DNA from: Oegoconia quadripuncta
Taxonomy: Eukaryota; Arthropoda; Insecta; Lepidoptera; Autostichidae
Length of the DNA stretch: 64,000 nucleotides
Direction: 5' to 3'
Assembly (NCBI GenBank): GCA_949316235.1
Contig: OX438758.1
Location: 18,137,194 to 18,201,193 of the forward strand
Shown here: positions 19,903 to 31,700 of the stretch, one piece after another
How positions within the stretch are numbered: the stretch's first letter is position 1
How the letters are laid out: the number at the start of each line of letters is the position of its first letter
Program-made: the position numbers and the translations under genes
The notes under the pieces: generated by a model
The model's database searches: none
The model's input: the letters and a program-made list of their open reading frames with translations, nothing else
Told to the model about the DNA's origin: nothing

Positions 19903-21187
19903 GTCTCGCTATTCAGCGCGGGAACGCCACTTGCCTGCCGCCTCGAGGAGATGCGCTAGAAGCAATTTTTTACCTGTAGATGTTTGTGTTTATAAATGTT
20001 TGTCAAAATAAAGATGTTTTTATATAAATACCTATATTACTTGTTTTTTAATTTCTTTCGTGGAGATCTATTTGTTGATACCCGTCTCGATGCGGTGCTG
20101 GATTGTTTTGTTCTCAAGTGTGACAAAATGGCTGCTAACGTCCGCCATATTGGATTATTTTATACCTACACAGGTACATACAGACACGTTGAATACATTA
20201 CTCTCATTTTGGCTTCGCTGTGGTCGAGTAAGGTGGAAACACCATTTAACTTATATAATTTTTAAACAGAGCTTATGTCTGTAAAAACTCTTTTAGCATT
20301 GAAAACAGTAATGAGGTAAATAATTTCTCTATAAACTCAAGTAACTTATAAAATATGTAGTATTTGTATTTATTTATATATCTAAAATGTTACAAAGATA
20401 TACTTACAGGTGTCACAAACACCTATACAGGATTATCTGAACACCGTAGATACCTATGTCATCATCGGGCAATCATGCATGACATAGTGACTTCTATTAA
20501 ACATAGCTTATAAAAGTCATCTATTCATTTTGTTCCCCTACACACAACTAGGTATATTATCACCTTTATGTCTAGAGTCTAGACTCTAGACGAATACAAA
20601 AACAAAATAAAAAAAAATAGGATAATAATATAGCGGCAATCGTGTGTGCAGTATTTCTGCGCAGTAAGGAATCGACAGTAGATAAGAATTAGGAACTAGA
20701 ATACGAAGTAATAATCGTTCGATTTCTGGTCTATTTACTAATAATCGAACGAATCGAATACTTAGGTATTTCGTAATATCTCCAAGATACAAAAATATTA
20801 TATCTAGTTATTCTAATCATTGGTATGCAATACTATGCCAGGCTATTTCATAATTTATAATGAAAAAATTGTACTTCTTGTTATGTCAATAACCTGCTTT
20901 AAAAGGAGCAACCGTTCGAGTTTCTTGCTTGTTTTTCTCAGGGGAAATTGCCTACCTACCTACTACAAAATAATTTGCTTTTTTTACTTTAGGTACCTAC
21001 CTAACTAAATTAATACACTGAAACTCTACCGCTAACGGCAGTGGAAAAGGAAAGAACGTTTCGTTTACCTAAACCTAATTGCTATAATTTGGTATTTCAA
21101 ATCCAAGCTGAAGTTTTTTTTTTTTGCACATACCTACGCAACTAGGCTCGTACTATAGATACCGGATTGATAAACTACACAAATACA
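19903..21187. other. Intergenic stretch, no gene
   Basis: The short frames 19996-20265 and 20060-20284 overlap and lack motifs. The word TAGAGTCTAGACTCTAGACG at 20573-20592 is a small palindrome. Near 20900 GAGTTTCTTGCTTGTTTTTC is a LINE-end relic of the family seen at 8310-8470. AT-rich low-complexity runs fill the rest. Confidence 0.35.
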
Positions 21188-21326
21188 CATATAAATGAAA
21201 AACATCCATAACTCGGGAACACATGTCTGTATTCATCATACAAACATATGACCCTAGCGGGATTCGAACCCGCGACCTTTTGGTATAGCAGCAGAATTTC
21301 TAACCACTACAGCAAACAGGTCGTTA
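21188..21326 (-). mobile_element. SINE-3, head fragment
   Basis: Minus strand: ACGACCTGTTTGCTGTAGTG, TATACCAAAAGGTCGCGGGT, B box GGTTCGAATCCCGC and TATGTTTGTATGATGAATAC. The body downstream of ATAACTCGGG is lost. Confidence 0.8.
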
Positions 21327-21500
21327 AAGTGAAGTTAGCGTTCGCGTGATAATGATTACCAGGGCCTACGCGCTAGTAAGCAAGTGATACCATCAGCTCA
21401 AGTGGCAGAATGTCATTTGTGCATTCTGTGATTCTCGCATGGTCATGGTTAACATATCTCGAACAGTTCATTAATATAGTAATAGACTGTTCGAGACATA

Positions 21501-21638
21501 GGGCCGTATTAATAAATCAATCTTGAAATTGATCGCGTCTCAGTATCAATACCATCTTTTTTGATACTTTTTTAATATGCAACAGTTTCTCTCAGATTAA
21601 GGGCATCTCAATCTTGAGAACGGTTTCTAAAGTATCTA
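21501..21638. mobile_element. Diverged GGCCCGTATTAATAAAC MITE
   Basis: It opens GGGCCGTATTAATAAATCAA and later has AATATGCAACAGTTTCTCTC and TCTCAATCTTGAGAACGGTT, which match the copy at 30676-30822. The right terminus is eroded. Confidence 0.6.
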
Positions 21639-22206
21639 AAAGTATACCTAGGTACTAGATATACTTGCTTGTACGTAGTATGTGAGGCCTCTGAATAATA
21701 GATAAAAATTATTTCCGCAATTTTTTATTAGCTGTCAACAAAATAAAATTGGCGGTCCATAAATCATACCATGATTCAAAAGCCTTATGTCGAAGTAGGT
21801 TATAGCCACCGCTTTACAATTAGTAAATACGGAACCCTAAATTGCATTCGGCCGGAGTTTTCCTTTAGTTCTAGCATACAGTACCTAGGTACGTAAAGCT
21901 TTACTTTCTATTTTGTGATTCTAGCAAGACTAAAAATAATACTTGGCATTTGCAGTTATAAAATCATAGATGGCGTTATAGAGAAACGAACTCGACTGCA
22001 AAAAGTAATTTCAGGCTAGTAGGTGATAACGATTTAAAAGTACGGATAAGATTCCGTTATGTGATGACGATAAATGATAATGATAATAATATCCATTGTT
22101 ATATTTTGCTGTGATCAATCCCTACATATCTACAACCTATCAATACACTACAACAAAAATTAAAAATAAATCTTGAGTTTATCGGTAAAGCAGAGAAGTC
22201 TGTTAA
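21639..22206. other. Intergenic stretch, no gene
   Basis: AT-rich sequence with no recognised gene or repeat. Confidence 0.3.
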
Positions 22207-22467
22207 TCAAGCAGTCCTAATCGAAAGCGACATCTGTGCCTTAATAAGAGAATAATTTTGATCAGTCACTTGGTAGAAGGGCGGGTATTCATCTAGGCAT
22301 TTAATGGTCACATTCATGAAAATATGGAGTTTTAGCAGATTATTCATATTTCCTCGAATATAATCGTAATCACACAATGTTCCAGGTAAGGATAACATTA
22401 GGACATCATGCGACGTCCACCAAAAAAATTGTGTCACATAATTTGTTCTCATATAAATCAGCACCAT
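22207..22467 (-). other. Unidentified 86-codon ORF, divergent from the ubinuclein start
   Basis: This frame has a protein-like composition (residues such as WWTSHDVLMLSLPGTL and DEYPPFYQVTDQNYS), ends in its own stop, and starts 165 bp from the ubinuclein ATG on the opposite strand. An in-frame TAG lies directly before its ATG. It could be a small divergent gene, the last exon of a minus-strand gene (the ACACAATAG before it could be a weak acceptor), or a transposon piece. I recognise no family, and there is no AATAAA shortly after the stop. Confidence 0.3.
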
Positions 22468-22631
22468 CTATTGTGTAACTTTTAAATTAATGCTGTAGTT
22501 TACATTCCGTCCGTGGCGCTCGCAACCCAAACAATAAAATTCCAACATGGTGGCAATGTGCTACACGGTTTGAAAATGCAGGTCGTGTCATGCTTTGAAA
22601 AAAATCATTTTATACTCGAATTTGGTGGAAA

Positions 22632-22790
22632 ATGTCGGACCCTAAACGTGCTACTCTTATAACAGTGGGTTCTACAAAAAGTGAAAACAATAAAGTGAAT
22701 AAAACTGTGAGATTAACTATTAATTTAGATGAAAGCAACGAAAGCAAATATCCAGAGCTGAATTACAAGGAACTAGTCATAGCAGCAGTG
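22632..22790 (+). CDS. Ubinuclein exon 1 (coding part)
   Basis: 53 codons, from the ATG in GGAAAATGTCGGAC to the donor GTG|GTAAGT, phase 0. It contains the conserved TVRLTINLDESNE...YPELNYKELV segment. The ATG is the first in frame after an upstream stretch (about 22500-22631) likely to be the 5' untranslated region and promoter. No TATA box is obvious. Confidence 0.85.
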
Positions 22791-25700
22791 GTAAGTTATA
22801 ACAGAAAATCATTGCAATTTACGCAACCATACTGGTTTTCCAGCTCTTTGCAGTGTAAGGATTGTTCTAAAAATGTATCAAAGCATTTACTCAATTAGCA
22901 AGGCGGCAAAAGTGCAGTTTCCGATGAGACCTGTCGAGATCATTTTAGGATACTTTTTGCTTACGTTACATAGCTTTGTATTAGGTTTGTAGTGTGAATT
23001 TGTGTCCACTGACTGTACGAGAATCCCAGATATCGGTCGCCATGTTTGCAACAATCTTTTTGAGATCGTTGTCAACCTAGAACATCATTTTGTGATCGCA
23101 ATGTTTTGGACGCAAAACATCTGGTTGGGGTTGTTTTTGCGCCAAAATATACTATTCGATATGATTTAACATGCTAATCATTCGATTATTTACTGTTGAT
23201 GACTGCTATAACCTAAAATAGGAAATTAAATGCGATAGTCTACATTCAATGACCTAGGTTAACCTACGTCTCGTCTGTTTTTTCGTTCGAGCGCAAGTCT
23301 TGTGTTTTAGGTTATTTCTATCTATAAAAATATTTGATAGTGAAACTTATTGTCTGTAATTAGTAAGGGTATGTAAGGTACATCTGTTTATCGTGTGTAT
23401 ATAGAGATAACTAATGTGCTTATATACATTTTAGACGCGTGTTTATATTCGCGATACCGCTGTAACTCGTTATGAGAAGTAGATGTGATTATTTTTCGTG
23501 ATTGCATGAATTATAGCTTAGGTATTAGCTAATTTAATATAATGTTTGGTTATGTTTCGAACTCGAAGGGCGGTGGCACGCTTTCGCCTGGATGCAGCTG
23601 CGGTCAACAACATTATCACTTTGGATGAATGTTTTCACGGCCTTTGCTTCGCCTCGAGCTTTTTCTCATGAGTTCTTTCATCGATTGATATTGCATAGTA
23701 AATAAATGGTTATTTACATCGTTCGTATGCATTATATACCCACTTTTGTTTGTGTGCGTTTGACAGATAGGTATTTATATGTCGCGTGTTAGGTATTTTT
23801 GCATACTTACGAGTTTGTTTTTTATGTTTTAGGTGTTTTATCTTTTATTTATGAACATAATCTATTTATAACTTTGCCTTAGTACCTACCTACCTATATA
23901 GGTACAACGCGTTTGATATGTAGTTATTATCATTCATCTGTCCCTTTGATGAAAATTAGTCGGGTTTGAAAATTATATTTCAGTAGGTATTCTAAGCACT
24001 TTTTTTTTTGACTATTAGATATTTATCTACGGGGTATAATCACTTAATACAGTGCATAACACATAAATGAATAACTTAGATAATAAATTAAAGGAAATCT
24101 CGTGACTTCCAAAAAATGCCTTTAGTGTGTTGCGATAAGGTCTATTATCGTATGCAGCCAAAAAATATTATTATTATTAGGTACATCCTCTGCTGCCAGT
24201 GTGACGTCATGCGGCGTTCGTTACCTTCGTCGGTTGTTAATAAAGTCTATAATCGTTTACGTTCGGCGCTTTCGCGCGGTTTAAATGAAAGGAACGCGGG
24301 ATTTTCTATTCTACTTTGCTCACCTCTTATAGGTACTTATAGGTACACTATGTTCCCGGCTGGTGCTGTAAGATAGCAGCGGCGCATATTTGAACGCATT
24401 GTATAAGATCACAGTAGCTTACCTACCTATGGAAGTTGATTTTACGACATACTTACATGCATTATTGACTTTTCGTAGGTACAGTCAGCATCAAACATAT
24501 GTTAACAGTCGAAGTAGTCAATAAAGTCACAATTATTGTCAAAATTTCTTAATTTCAGTACATTGCAAAAAATCTATAATTTATATTTGATGTAGGTTTC
24601 TATCACTCAACAACTCATACATAACAACACATTTCTTTATTTCTATATTGTACTCATATTATCATTTACACTAATCCAGCATTGTTTTGTTTTATTTATG
24701 TTGCACTTGTATCTATGATTCTCCTCGGGTAATAGCTGAAAATCAGTGTTTTGTTCTTTGGACAATCTCACACACAGAGCTATGACCCATTTGTCCTACT
24801 GCAGCACACATAAGCTTTAATTGTTCTGTACCTAGTACCTACTTACCTTTTAAGTTCTTTTTAAGAAATACTCTTTAAACTTTATGTATGTGTGATTGGA
24901 GTAACAAGTAAACGATTTTTTTTTTTTTAATAAATATTTCGGACACTTACACCTATCATCTAGTCCCAAACTAAGCAAAGCTTGTGCTATGGATACAAGA
25001 TAAACGGATAAACATACATAAATATTTATATACATATACATCCAAGACTCGGGAATAAATGTTTCGTATTCATCACACAAACATTTGCCCCTCGCGGGAT
25101 TCGAACCCGCGACCGTTGGTTTCGCTGATAGGGTCACTATCCACTACACCAATCGGTCGTCTTTCTTAAAAACTTATTCATAAAATATCTTTTTTGTTTT
25201 GTAAGGTATAAAAGTAACATCTGAAAAGACATGACATGCAATTAATGCTCATTCAAAAAGTTGACTTTATGGGGATAAAAGAACAAGCAAGAACCTCTGG
25301 GTAGCTCTTGTTTTATTAATGGTATGACAAAAAAAATATTAGTTAACTGTATAGCACTGAGCGGTTCATGTCTCTGTCACAAGTCTACTTTGCCAGGAGG
25401 CTGGCTGTGTGGGTACCACCCTCCTATTTACTACCAAACATCAATGTTTACATTGTTGTTGTCAGTTCTGAAGGATAAGTGAAATTACTCGTTCATTCAG
25501 AGGCATTCCTTGTTAATCCTCGAGGTGACATGACATGTCTATGAGCAGTATTTGAGCCTTAAGGTCGAAAGTATTGACCTTATCTCTGTGGCAGTAGCAT
25601 TGATAATAATAGATAAGATAGTAAGCCTTATCAGTTTTCCGCTAGGTGAGCTGCATGTTCATTTGTCATACATTTTTTTTTTATGCACAACGGGTTGGTA

Positions 25701-28700
25701 CTTGACTTCAATCACACCTGATGTTAAGTGAGGATGAGGTCGAAGGTGGAAGCGTACTGACCCGGAAACCCCAAACACCCCAAACAAAAACAAATACAAC
25801 AAAAAATATAAAGTTTGTTTTACCTTGGTAGGTATGTAATCTAGCCTAACATTAAAATGAATTAGGCTAGTAGGTATTAAAGTAAATTTCTCTTAAAATA
25901 TATTTGACCATCTAATTGACTATTTTAAGTGTACTCTGTGTACCTACAAAATAAAGCATTTTTGACTTTGACTGACTATCGTATGTAACATTATTATTTT
26001 TTTTTTTTTTTTTTTTTTAATGAAGAGGTGGGCAAACGAGCAAGAGGCGCACCTGATGGTAAGTGTCACCGCTGCCCATAACCATCTACGGAAACGGAAG
26101 ATCCGCAGTGGCGTTGCCGGCCTTTAATTTTTTATTATGCATTGAATTGCTGCAAACTTAACACAGATTTTATTATATTACAAGCCTCTTATCAGATAGG
26201 TTTTTACATGTTTTTTTTTGTTATTCTCCCTAACGTACATTAAATGGACAGAAATAATTTTATTGCTATCTGTGTGCCACCGGATAAAGGCCTACCCTCC
26301 TTTCCGCCGTTTTTCTTTAGCTATTCTGGTCCACGTCCTACCAGCCATTTCCAAGATTTTGTCAACCCAGTGTCTGTATCGTCTTCCTCTTTTCTTTATA
26401 CCTCTTGATTTTTATAAATAAATAATACAGAGTGACTTCGAAGTGTTGATAGAATTTAGACAAGTTGTTTCCAATGACCAAGTTTCACTATCGGGCCAAT
26501 TCTGAAATTTAGCAAAACGCTAAGTCACTCTGTTTTATTTATTACACACACCCCTATAATAGGGGTTTCTCTCATGTCCAAGAAAGTGTATTTTGCTGTG
26601 CTGTTTTTGTGAATAGTTTTTTTTTTATCAACTCTGTAATGTGTAACACTGGCAAGTTATGTTCCTTGTACCTTCCAGGAATTAATTTGTGTGTATATGA
26701 TCAACTGTAGAGAAGTTTTCATGAAGTATAACAGACCATTGATGAAAATCAACCTGTTGTACCGGAGCGGCTTCATGAAAAACCTCTATGCAGTACTGAC
26801 TATCCGATATTAATTAAGTACTTCCAACCGTTCCAACCGAAAAAGGGCCATGACAGAAACAAAGTGATAAAAAGGAATATGTAATATGAAAACAACCGTT
26901 TCCGAAGAAAGTCTCGTTTAATCTGACTCGTCTTCTACATAACAAATGCTTATACTAACTCTTATTACGTACTACGTCACAATTCATTCGCCGCTGAGGC
27001 GTGATACAGCCTCAAGACTTTTTTTTATTATTATTATTGGCAACCGTCCTTTATGGACATTTCTGCCAGTGTCACGTCAATTTACCAAATTCATGTGGAT
27101 CGATCAGAGACTCAACGAATTTTCTAATGTATTTTACACCAATGAAAGCAGCTGAAAACACAAGTTACAACACGATTACAGTTTTAGTAAAGCGACAAAA
27201 AAAAAAAAAACGGAATATTTATAATACATAGATACGGGAATATGGGAAGATTCATAGGTCACAATTTGATGTCAAAACAGAACATCGCTAGAGCATAATA
27301 TACCTCAGGGATTCGGGATCCCAGCAGAGAACTCATTTGGGTGGGAAATGGGATTTTTGAAGAGTATAGAGATTGGTACAGTTGCAGCCTCAAGACTTGT
27401 ATTGAGATTGGTTTAATACGGGCCATAGTCACAATTGCTTGAAACACCTCCACTAGAGGGCGCTGGAGTCACGGCACATTCCTTTTACTCACACTCCTTG
27501 CTCGGGCAAGGAGACTCGGGTCTCGCCCTACCTTTTTATACACAACGGGTTACAGCTCGATCTCAACAACAGCTGATGTTAAGTGAACGCCAGACCTAAC
27601 GTTTTTATCTGGTCCCCTACACCGTACTTTTTTTTTTTCTTTTTTTTTATCGAGGGTTTTGTCGTAAGAAAATGATATGCCACCCTCATAAAAGCAACAG
27701 TTCTTAAATTAAATTAAATTAAAAAACCAGTGGAGCCAATTCCTCGCACTCATTGCGAGTTCTAGTAGGTGATATAGTAACCTGGCCAGGATACTATTCA
27801 TTTACATATCCTATCCATATAGACCATATGGATAGGATATGTAAACCATAGTTTGGGACTAGATGATTAGTGTAAGTGTCCGAAATATTTATATATTATA
27901 ATCTCTTTTCGTGTCGAGGCAAGTTTCAAATTTTATTTGGACCAAAATTTAGCCACTCTAACAGCACTGTTTGTGGCGTTAAGGAGGTCGTCAAAGGTGC
28001 AGCTGTCAGGACACGCGGGGTAAGACAATATGTGATCCATTGTCTGTGGGGAGACTCCGCACTCGCATCGATCACTCCCACCATCGGAGAACCCCACCTG
28101 CACAGATTATCTTTGCTGCGGCCAACCTGAGTTCGAAGTCGATTTAAGGATTTCCATGTTGGCCATGGCAAATCGTTATTATTATTATATTATTATATGG
28201 TACTATTTGTCAGAGGTGGATATATTTGTCTACTCTGAGCCTCGTTCCGTGCACATTCCACCAAAATATGATAGACATCCTCTACTACCCCACACCCTGT
28301 CACAATTTGGGGAGTTCACGTTTCCCATCATGAATCCAAATTTATTAAGTGGTATATGCCCATAACACCGTACTTGAGATGATATATTGTTTTAAAATAT
28401 TATTTGTAGAATTACCTACATAAAACCATTTTTTTTTTTTTTTTCAGAAAAAAAAATCGGACTGTGTCGTGGAGAATGGAAAGACAGCTGGACTGAACCC
28501 GTATTCTGACAACGACGAGGACGTTGAGAGAGTCGCAAGGAAATTTGAACAAAAATATGTGAGCTACTTTATAATTCTTGATATTATTTTTTTTTCGTAT
28601 AATTCCTATTTACTATAAACATTTCTGATTACGAACAACTTTCCCCAAGGAATCATAGTCGAATTCGATCATAGTTTTTTTTTATGCATAACGGGTTGGT

Positions 28701-31700
28701 ACTTGACCTCAATCACACCTGCTGTTAAGTGAAGATGAGGTCGAAGGTGGAAGCGTACTGACCCGGAAACCCCAACACATTTGGGGGACTGGCTATCTTA
28801 TCTCTGACAACCGGAACACAACAATGCTAGTAACATTGCTACTTGGCGGCAGATTTAGATAAGATGATGGTAGCTAGACAGGCGGACATTTAAAATTCCC
28901 TACCACCAACCAAACCGAGTACTCAAACATGTACCCCGCTGGGGATCGAACCCGCGACCTCCGAATCGTAAACCCAATGTTGTTTACATTGAGCCACGGA
29001 GGCGGTTAAAATACAAAGTAAACCATATTGAAACCTCCTTTAGTATGGAACTCCAACAAATTTCGACTGAATTCGGCTATTGTGCGTGACTGGCCATTTG
29101 GGGGCACTGAAAACCAGCGCTATGATTCCTCGCAGCATGAGGTGATTGCTAACCCATTTGTGCACGCCGCAACACGTGACAGCATTGTCCAGAAGGGCAA
29201 TTCTCGTAATATCTCGTATCACAATTACAGTCAAAATTCAGTTCGGATCCAGTCTCGATCTCCTAAATGTCAAATACGACATTAAATATAAAGATTCGTA
29301 ATGTAATTATATCGAAATGTGAGCGAAAGTTGAACAAAGCTCTCACTATTAATTGTTCAGTATTGCCCAGCTGAAGTGATATAAGTAGTTCTTTGACAAA
29401 TGTGAAAGAGAATAAATGGAAGCAAGCGCATATTTAACGAACTGTATTTTTTTTAATCTCGAACTTGATGTTAAAAGCTTTGTTCAACTTTCGATCACAT
29501 TTCGATATAATCACATTACAAACCTTTATATTGTAGTACGAGAATGACGTATTTGACATTTGGAGACCGAGACTAGATCCGAACTGAATTTTGACTGTAA
29601 TTGTATTAAGAGATATTACGAGAATTACCCTTCTGATCTTCTTCATAATTGTATTTTTATTTTAGCTATAATTTACTAATTCTTTGTTTTTGTATCGTTT
29701 TGTAGCATTCATAATAAACTATTCTTATTCCTAGTGGAAAGGTGTTAGTAGTCACCAGCCGAAAATTGTTGGTTCAGAATGGTTTACTTTGTATGGATAA
29801 TCGATAATTTTTTTAATCGAATTGGACTATTGTTTCTTGGGGAAAGTTGTTCGTACACGAATTGAAATTCACCCTGTATAGATAATAATAATTTTGGGGG
29901 GGGGACCAATCGCACTATTTCACAACGGTTTTACCGTTCGAACGGAACGTTTTTGGTTTAGCTTTAGTTTGGCTGAAGTAAAAAATGGTAGCGCGTACTT
30001 TTTTGTGAACGATTATATCGTTGACGCTACCAAAGTAAAACCAAACCCAAAATGTTACAAAAGGATGTTAGTGTTGGTGATTTGTTACCTTATCTGTGTA
30101 TTAATATAAGCTAAGTGTATGTGGAACAAATAAAGGTTTCATTGATTGGTGTAGTGATTAGAAACTCTGCTACTATACCAAATGGTCGCGGGTTCGAATC
30201 CAGCTAACGGCATATGTTTGTATGATGAATACAGACATGTGTTTCCGAGTTATGGATGTTTTTCATTTATATTGTATTTATTTATTTACAAAAAAAAATG
30301 TATTTGTGTAGTTTATCAACCATCTGGTATCCATAATACAAGCCTAGTTGCTTAGTGTGGGACTAGATGGCGCTGTGTGTACGTGCAAAGATATTTATTA
30401 TTTATTTATTATTAAAAAAAAAACTAGTTTAATTTCCGATCAAATGATTAAGGGGCTGCCAAAAGAAAAAATACCTATTCACAAGCCACGCCTCCTGTGG
30501 TCGCGGAGGTGCCCTCCCCTCAATATCTGTCATCTAGTAAGCAAGTTACGTATAATTAGTTCGATACTCAAAGATGCGAAATCTGTCATCTAGTAAGCAT
30601 AGCTTGAACTAACATAGTACTGGCTATGTAACGCCATCTTAGGTAATTAGTTCGATACTCAAAGACGCGAACCTTGGCCCGTAAATAAAAAAATCGATCT
30701 TGTAATTGAGTTCGCGTCTCAGTCTCAGTATTTTTTTTTGATAATGTTTTAATATGCAATAGATTCTCAAGCGCCAACTTGAGGTTATCTCAATCTTGAG
30801 AACGGTTTATTAATACGGGCCCTAGTGAATAACGTGTGTGGTGAAAAGAACACAGGAAGTGTGGAGTCGCTAAGGATTATTTATTTAGATTTTTTTATTA
30901 TTATGATTTTCAATTATAATCTAGAATTGACCGGAATGAGAACATAGTAAGTGTAGAGATTATTTATTAAAATTTTATTTATATTTTATTGTAGGTAGGT
31001 ACACACAACAGTTACAGAAATATGCAATGTAAAGGAAGTTAACAAAGGCGAACTCAACTCCGATCACTCATCAAAATCGGTTAACAATTGAGGAAAATAC
31101 ACAAAAACAAAAAAAATTGTTGCGGTTTTATTGCATATAATAGGTATCATGGCCAAGCAGTCAGCCTAATGAAATCATATCTACGTGATCGAATTCAGAG
31201 GGTTGATGTCAATGGAGAGAGATCATCAGGATCTGCAGTTAGCATGGGCGTACCGCAGGGTTCAATACTGGGACCATTCCTACTTTTAGTTTATATCAAC
31301 GATTTACCTCACCTGCCTAAGGAAAGACAGGAGATCGTATTGTTTGCTGATGACACTTCTTTAATATTTAAAGTTGACAGATATCAATTAGCATATGACG
31401 AAGTGAATAATGCTGTCTCAAAAATAGTCGAATGGTTCACAGTCAATAACTTGCTCCTTAATGAGTACAAAACGAAATGTTTTATACGAGCGCTTGCACC
31501 AGCATCCATCTACTTCAACATCTATCATTGCCACGCCATCTTTATTTACTCTGCCTTCCTTGATTGCCGCATCTCTCTCTCTCTTACCCGCTTTTCTCAT
31601 TTCCTCCAACGCCGTAAACTCCCATTCATTACATACTTGATCATGAGATTTATTAAATATATACTACTCAAAACAAAATAAGGGCCACAAGGTATTTTGT

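Larger units (their letters stand above)
22791..28447. other. Ubinuclein intron 1 (5.7 kb)
   Basis: It carries SINE-2 (24915-25161), a SINE-1 tail piece (25673-25777), a LINE end (25990-26127), an RTE fragment (26265-26415) and two LINE C-terminal pieces (27926-28366). A 21-bp palindromic pair, CATATCCTATCCATAT and ATATGGATAGGATATG, sits at 27804-27842. The acceptor is TTTTTTTTCAG|AAA. The stretch 22800-24900 holds no recognised element. Confidence 0.75.
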
